A stretch of DNA of 64,000 nucleotides, from contig CAKOYQ010000001.1 of the NCBI GenBank assembly GCA_934130935.1, positions 171,537-235,536 of the forward strand, in the 5' to 3' direction. Below the pieces are notes generated by a model. It ran no database searches. It was not told where the DNA came from and worked only from the letters and a program-made list of their open reading frames with translations. Shown piece after piece: positions 61,125 through 64,000 of the stretch. The DNA is from an uncultured Clostridia bacterium. Lineage in GTDB: Bacteria; Bacillota; Clostridia; TANB77; CAG-508. Numbering within the stretch: the stretch's first letter is position 1; each line of letters opens with the position of its first letter. The position numbers and the translations under genes were made by a program.

Positions 61125-63737
61125 TTATTCTTTGATTCCCATTTTCTTTACAATGACCTTTCTAATAAGATCAACAGGAATAATCATAAAGGCAATGCCA
61201 ATAACTGCAAGCCAATTTTCAATAGTCAGAGGAACAGTGCTAAACACCTTTCCACCAAACTGAATAATCAGTACCTGAATAATGACTACAAGAGACATCA
61301 CTGCGATGAAATTACCGTTTTCAGTGATATGTTCGAGCAAATTCATTTGCTCTGTCCTTGCATTAAAGCTATTCCAAATAATAGCCATAATAAAGGTTGC
61401 AAACATGAAGGTTCTGATAACATCAATTTCTCTGCTTCCAATAAGATTGTAAACATTAAAAATGTTTTTCAGAATCCCAAGGCAAATGAGTGTGATAAAC
61501 ACCCCTCCTACCAAGATGCTACTTTTCAGATACCCATTAAGAATATCAGCATTACGAGATACAGGTTTCTCATTCATGTAGCTTTCTCTTGCAGGCTCTT
61601 TACCAAATGCAATAGCTGCAAGAGTGTCCATAATCATATTAATCCAAAGAATCTGAACAATAGTGAACACTTCTGCCCAGCCAAGGATAGGTCCAAGAAC
61701 AGCGGTAAACACAGTGCTTACATTGACCGTAAGCTGGAAGATAATGAACTTCTTTACAGATTTGCTCATAGTACGTCCGTACATGATAGCATCTGCAATA
61801 GATGTCAGACTATCATTAAGAATAATAATGTCTCCTGCTTCTTTTGCAACTTCGGTTCCTGTTCCCATTGCAAAGCCTACATCGGCCTTATGAAGAGCAG
61901 ATGCATCATTTACCCCGTCACCAGTCATGCCAACAACTTCGCCAATAGAACGACTAGCTTCAACAAGCCTTTCCTTATCTGCTGGTATTGCTCTAGCCAC
62001 TACCTTTAAATCTGGAAGAATTTTAATTAATTCTTCATTAGGCATTTTTGCCAATTCCTCATGGGTAATGCAAATATCTGTCGGCTTAGTAACCAAACCA
62101 GCTTCCTTTGCAATGGCTTCAGCAGTTTCAAGGACATCACCAGTTACCATAGTAACTTTAACTCCTGCCTTCCGCATTTTCTTAATAGAACCTTTTACAT
62201 CCTTACGGACATCATCTCTAATAGAAATCAACGCCACAAAGACTCTCTCATGTTCCTGTTCCTTAACAATAGCAATTACACGCATTGCTCTAGCAGTCTG
62301 TTCCTTCAGGGTTTCATTCAGCTTATTCATGGCGTCATCAGAAATGTTTTTCTGATTTCCATCTTTGTCAATATAGCTACTGCACCCTTTCATAATAATA
62401 TCAGGTGCACCCTTAAGGTATTTAATACCTGTAGGCATAGTTACAGCTGCATATTTAACCCTTGAATCAAAGGGTTCACTGCTAGCTACGATGCCTTTAT
62501 CAATATTAACACCATTTTCAATAGCCAGATATGTAAGCAAAGCACGGTCAGTATCATTAGAACCGATTGCTTTTCCTTCGCCACTAATAGCTGCCTCATT
62601 ATTGACACCTGCACCAATGATAACATCATTCTTGATAGTCTCATTAATGTCACTAAAAGATTCATAAATTGTAGAATCTCCAGTAATAACATTTGCAACC
62701 GTCATTTTGCCATTTGTCAGGGTACCAGTCTTGTCAGTGTAAATGTGTGTCAAGTATCCTGCTGTTTCAATAGCTTTCGGATTCTTAACAAAAATGTGTG
62801 CTTTAAGCATTTTTCCCACATTCAGCCCCTGAACAAGGGTGTTCATCAAAGGCAATCCCTCCGGGACAGCCATAACAACAATGGACACCCCCAGTACAAG
62901 ACTGCTGAGAAGAAGGTAAGCAATATTACCAACAGTATAATGAGACATATTAATAAGTCCCAAAATCACATTAATAATAGCTGCTGCGCCACCTCCGCAG
63001 TACCCAAAAACTCCGATTCCTTTTGCAAGGCGATCAAGTTTTTCTTCAGAAGGTGTCTTGCTTTCGTCTTTTTCCTGCAAGGACACATTAATCGTCCCCA
63101 AGACTGTGCTGTCGCCAACATCAGTAACCTGCATAACCGCAGACCCAGAAGTTACAACGCTCCCTCTGAAACACTTAAACTTGGTAAACAAATCGTCATT
63201 GCTCGGAATTTCATGAGTTTCACTCACAAGCTTTTCAGCTTCTCTGCTCTCACCGTTGAGTGCTGCCTGATCCACTTTGAGCGAGCCATCAATCAAAATC
63301 CCATCAGCAGGGATTCTATCCCCAGGCTGCAAATAAACGCAATCCCCAAAGACAATGTCATTGATAGGGAGTTCCACCAGCATAGCATCCCTATAGACCT
63401 TAACTTTAATCATGCTTGCTTCTCTCTGAAGTGCCTGAGCACCACGGTCTTGCTTATAATTAATATAAGTTCCCGTAAACGATACCACAAGAATAACTAC
63501 GAAAATGGCTACTGCGCTAAACCAATCATCAGAGCCCATATCCGGCCAAATCCGACCAATAGCATAAAACACCACTTCCAGTGCCAACGCCACCATCAGA
63601 ATTTTCAGCCAAGTATCCTGCAAAGATTCCTTAAACATGTCCCAAAAAGATTCTGCTTCTCTCTGAGTAAGTTCATTAGAACCTTTCGCCTTATTCTCCA
63701 AGGCCTGCTGTGTAGTCAATCCAAATACTTTTTTCAT
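61125..63737 (-). CDS. Calcium-translocating P-type ATPase (PMCA-type)
   Basis: The ATG at 63735-63737 is chosen for the AGGAGG directly upstream; 870 residues. Present are the P2-type motifs PEGLPL (near 295), DKTGTLTNGKM (near 340), the KGAPDII stretch and MTGDGVNDASALHKADVGFAMG (split: TGDGVND and ADVGFAMG). About ten membrane helices complete a standard length. It probably exports Ca2+. The codon use is markedly richer in G+C than nearly all of the window, pointing to transfer. It has its own promoter and terminator. Confidence 0.9.
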   Translation of the reverse strand: MKKVFGLTTQQALENKAKGSNELTQREAESFWDMFKESLQDTWLKILMVALALEVVFYAIGRIWPDMGSDDWFSAVAIFVVILVVSFTGTYINYKQDRGAQALQREASMIKVKVYRDAMLVELPINDIVFGDCVYLQPGDRIPADGILIDGSLKVDQAALNGESREAEKLVSETHEIPSNDDLFTKFKCFRGSVVTSGSAVMQVTDVGDSTVLGTINVSLQEKDESKTPSEEKLDRLAKGIGVFGYCGGGAAAIINVILGLINMSHYTVGNIAYLLLSSLVLGVSIVVMAVPEGLPLMNTLVQGLNVGKMLKAHIFVKNPKAIETAGYLTHIYTDKTGTLTNGKMTVANVITGDSTIYESFSDINETIKNDVIIGAGVNNEAAISGEGKAIGSNDTDRALLTYLAIENGVNIDKGIVASSEPFDSRVKYAAVTMPTGIKYLKGAPDIIMKGCSSYIDKDGNQKNISDDAMNKLNETLKEQTARAMRVIAIVKEQEHERVFVALISIRDDVRKDVKGSIKKMRKAGVKVTMVTGDVLETAEAIAKEAGLVTKPTDICITHEELAKMPNEELIKILPDLKVVARAIPADKERLVEASRSIGEVVGMTGDGVNDASALHKADVGFAMGTGTEVAKEAGDIIILNDSLTSIADAIMYGRTMSKSVKKFIIFQLTVNVSTVFTAVLGPILGWAEVFTIVQILWINMIMDTLAAIAFGKEPARESYMNEKPVSRNADILNGYLKSSILVGGVFITLICLGILKNIFNVYNLIGSREIDVIRTFMFATFIMAIIWNSFNARTEQMNLLEHITENGNFIAVMSLVVIIQVLIIQFGGKVFSTVPLTIENWLAVIGIAFMIIPVDLIRKVIVKKMGIKE

Positions 63738-63886
63738 ATTGCCTCCTATTTTTTGCTGTATTGTTTCTTCTTGAATCAACTTAGTCCTACATATTTTCCT
63801 CCTTACCTCTATATTCAATTTCAACAGCTTTACCACATCGCATTTTAGATTTTGCGATAAGTAAAACATTTCTTCGTACGCAAATT

Positions 63887-63915
63887 ATTATATCATCTTT
63901 TATTTTTTATGTCAA
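63887..63915 (-). promoter_or_regulatory. Consensus sigma-A promoter of the Ca-ATPase gene
   Basis: Minus-strand TTGACA, 17 bases, TATAAT, a perfect match to consensus. The leader to the ATG is about 145 bases; I see no riboswitch-like structure in it. Nothing else was found to the right edge of the window. Confidence 0.85.
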
Positions 63916-64000
63916 TTATATATGATAAGAATTTTTTCGTTTGTATCCATTTTTGAACTAATTTATGTCAGATATTTCTAGTTTGTCTTATATTGAATTT

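Noticed and set aside
62745..63848. A 367-codon open frame on the plus strand opposite the Ca-ATPase, with two more at 61329-62009 and 61927-62355
   Set aside because: They mirror the G+C-richer codons of the ATPase, show no protein motif, and the minus-strand frame carries all P-type ATPase signatures.

Overview
The window comes from a very AT-rich, spore-forming, Gram-positive anaerobe-type genome, most likely an uncultured host-associated member of the Clostridia. The grounds are an alpha/beta small acid-soluble spore protein, SpoVT, a CIRCE operator at clpB, sortase and LPXTG-like anchoring, Tad-type secretion genes without an outer-membrane secretin, and strong AGGAGG ribosome binding sites. 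I cannot fix the genus from sequence alone. No rRNA, tRNA or CRISPR array was seen; the one stable RNA gene is ssrA (tmRNA).

Layout. 1-7.9 kb: a leftward Tad/Flp-like pilus or secretion operon (CpaB, two ParA-like proteins, CpaF ATPase, a fused TadB/TadC-like membrane protein, two pilin-like proteins, the last cut by the window edge). 8.0-9.3 kb: a Cof-type HAD phosphatase and, divergently, a SASP gene, separated by a large palindromic repeat. 9.5-23.8 kb: a long leftward capsule/exopolysaccharide operon with initiating sugar transferase, glycosyltransferases (one frameshifted), pyruvyltransferase with its Fe-S partner, EpsG polymerase, flippase, a sortase with one LAYTG substrate, Wzz, BY-kinase and PHP phosphatase. 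23.9-31.7 kb: housekeeping genes (hpf, a DUF2207 protein, mutS2, spoVT, ssrA) and two uncharacterised genes. 31.7-35.3 kb: a FAD-dependent oxidoreductase and a polytopic membrane protein.

35.5-42.1 kb is the most striking region. An M14-family gamma-D-glutamyl-diamino-acid endopeptidase gene is split by a 5.73 kb element carrying a large serine recombinase, a type II toxin-antitoxin pair, a methyltransferase, a MazG-like pyrophosphohydrolase and an AbiE-type toxin-antitoxin pair. An 11-bp direct repeat marks both junctions and joins the gene halves exactly in frame, so precise excision would restore a 301-residue enzyme. The gene has a possible mother-cell sporulation promoter, so developmentally timed excision (as for the sigK skin elements) is a testable idea. 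Simple mobile-element inactivation is the alternative.

42.2-64 kb: a secreted DNA/RNA nuclease with an unknown partner, an ITPase/XTPase, a NADAR-like plus phosphoribosyltransferase operon, HrcA-type-controlled clpB, copZ and a frameshifted copA, an acyl-CoA ligase, recG, an orphan HEPN protein, a transglutaminase-like protein, a metallophosphoesterase, tsaD, a site-2 protease and a Ca2+ P-type ATPase. Two kinds of short palindromic repeat occur between genes. One is a 33-bp REP-like unit, found as eight copies in four pairs. The other is a 185-bp MITE-like hairpin, found twice and each time inside the loop of another inverted repeat. Three protein genes (a GT2 enzyme, copA and possibly DUF2207) carry single-base frameshifts that should be checked against reads before being called decay.
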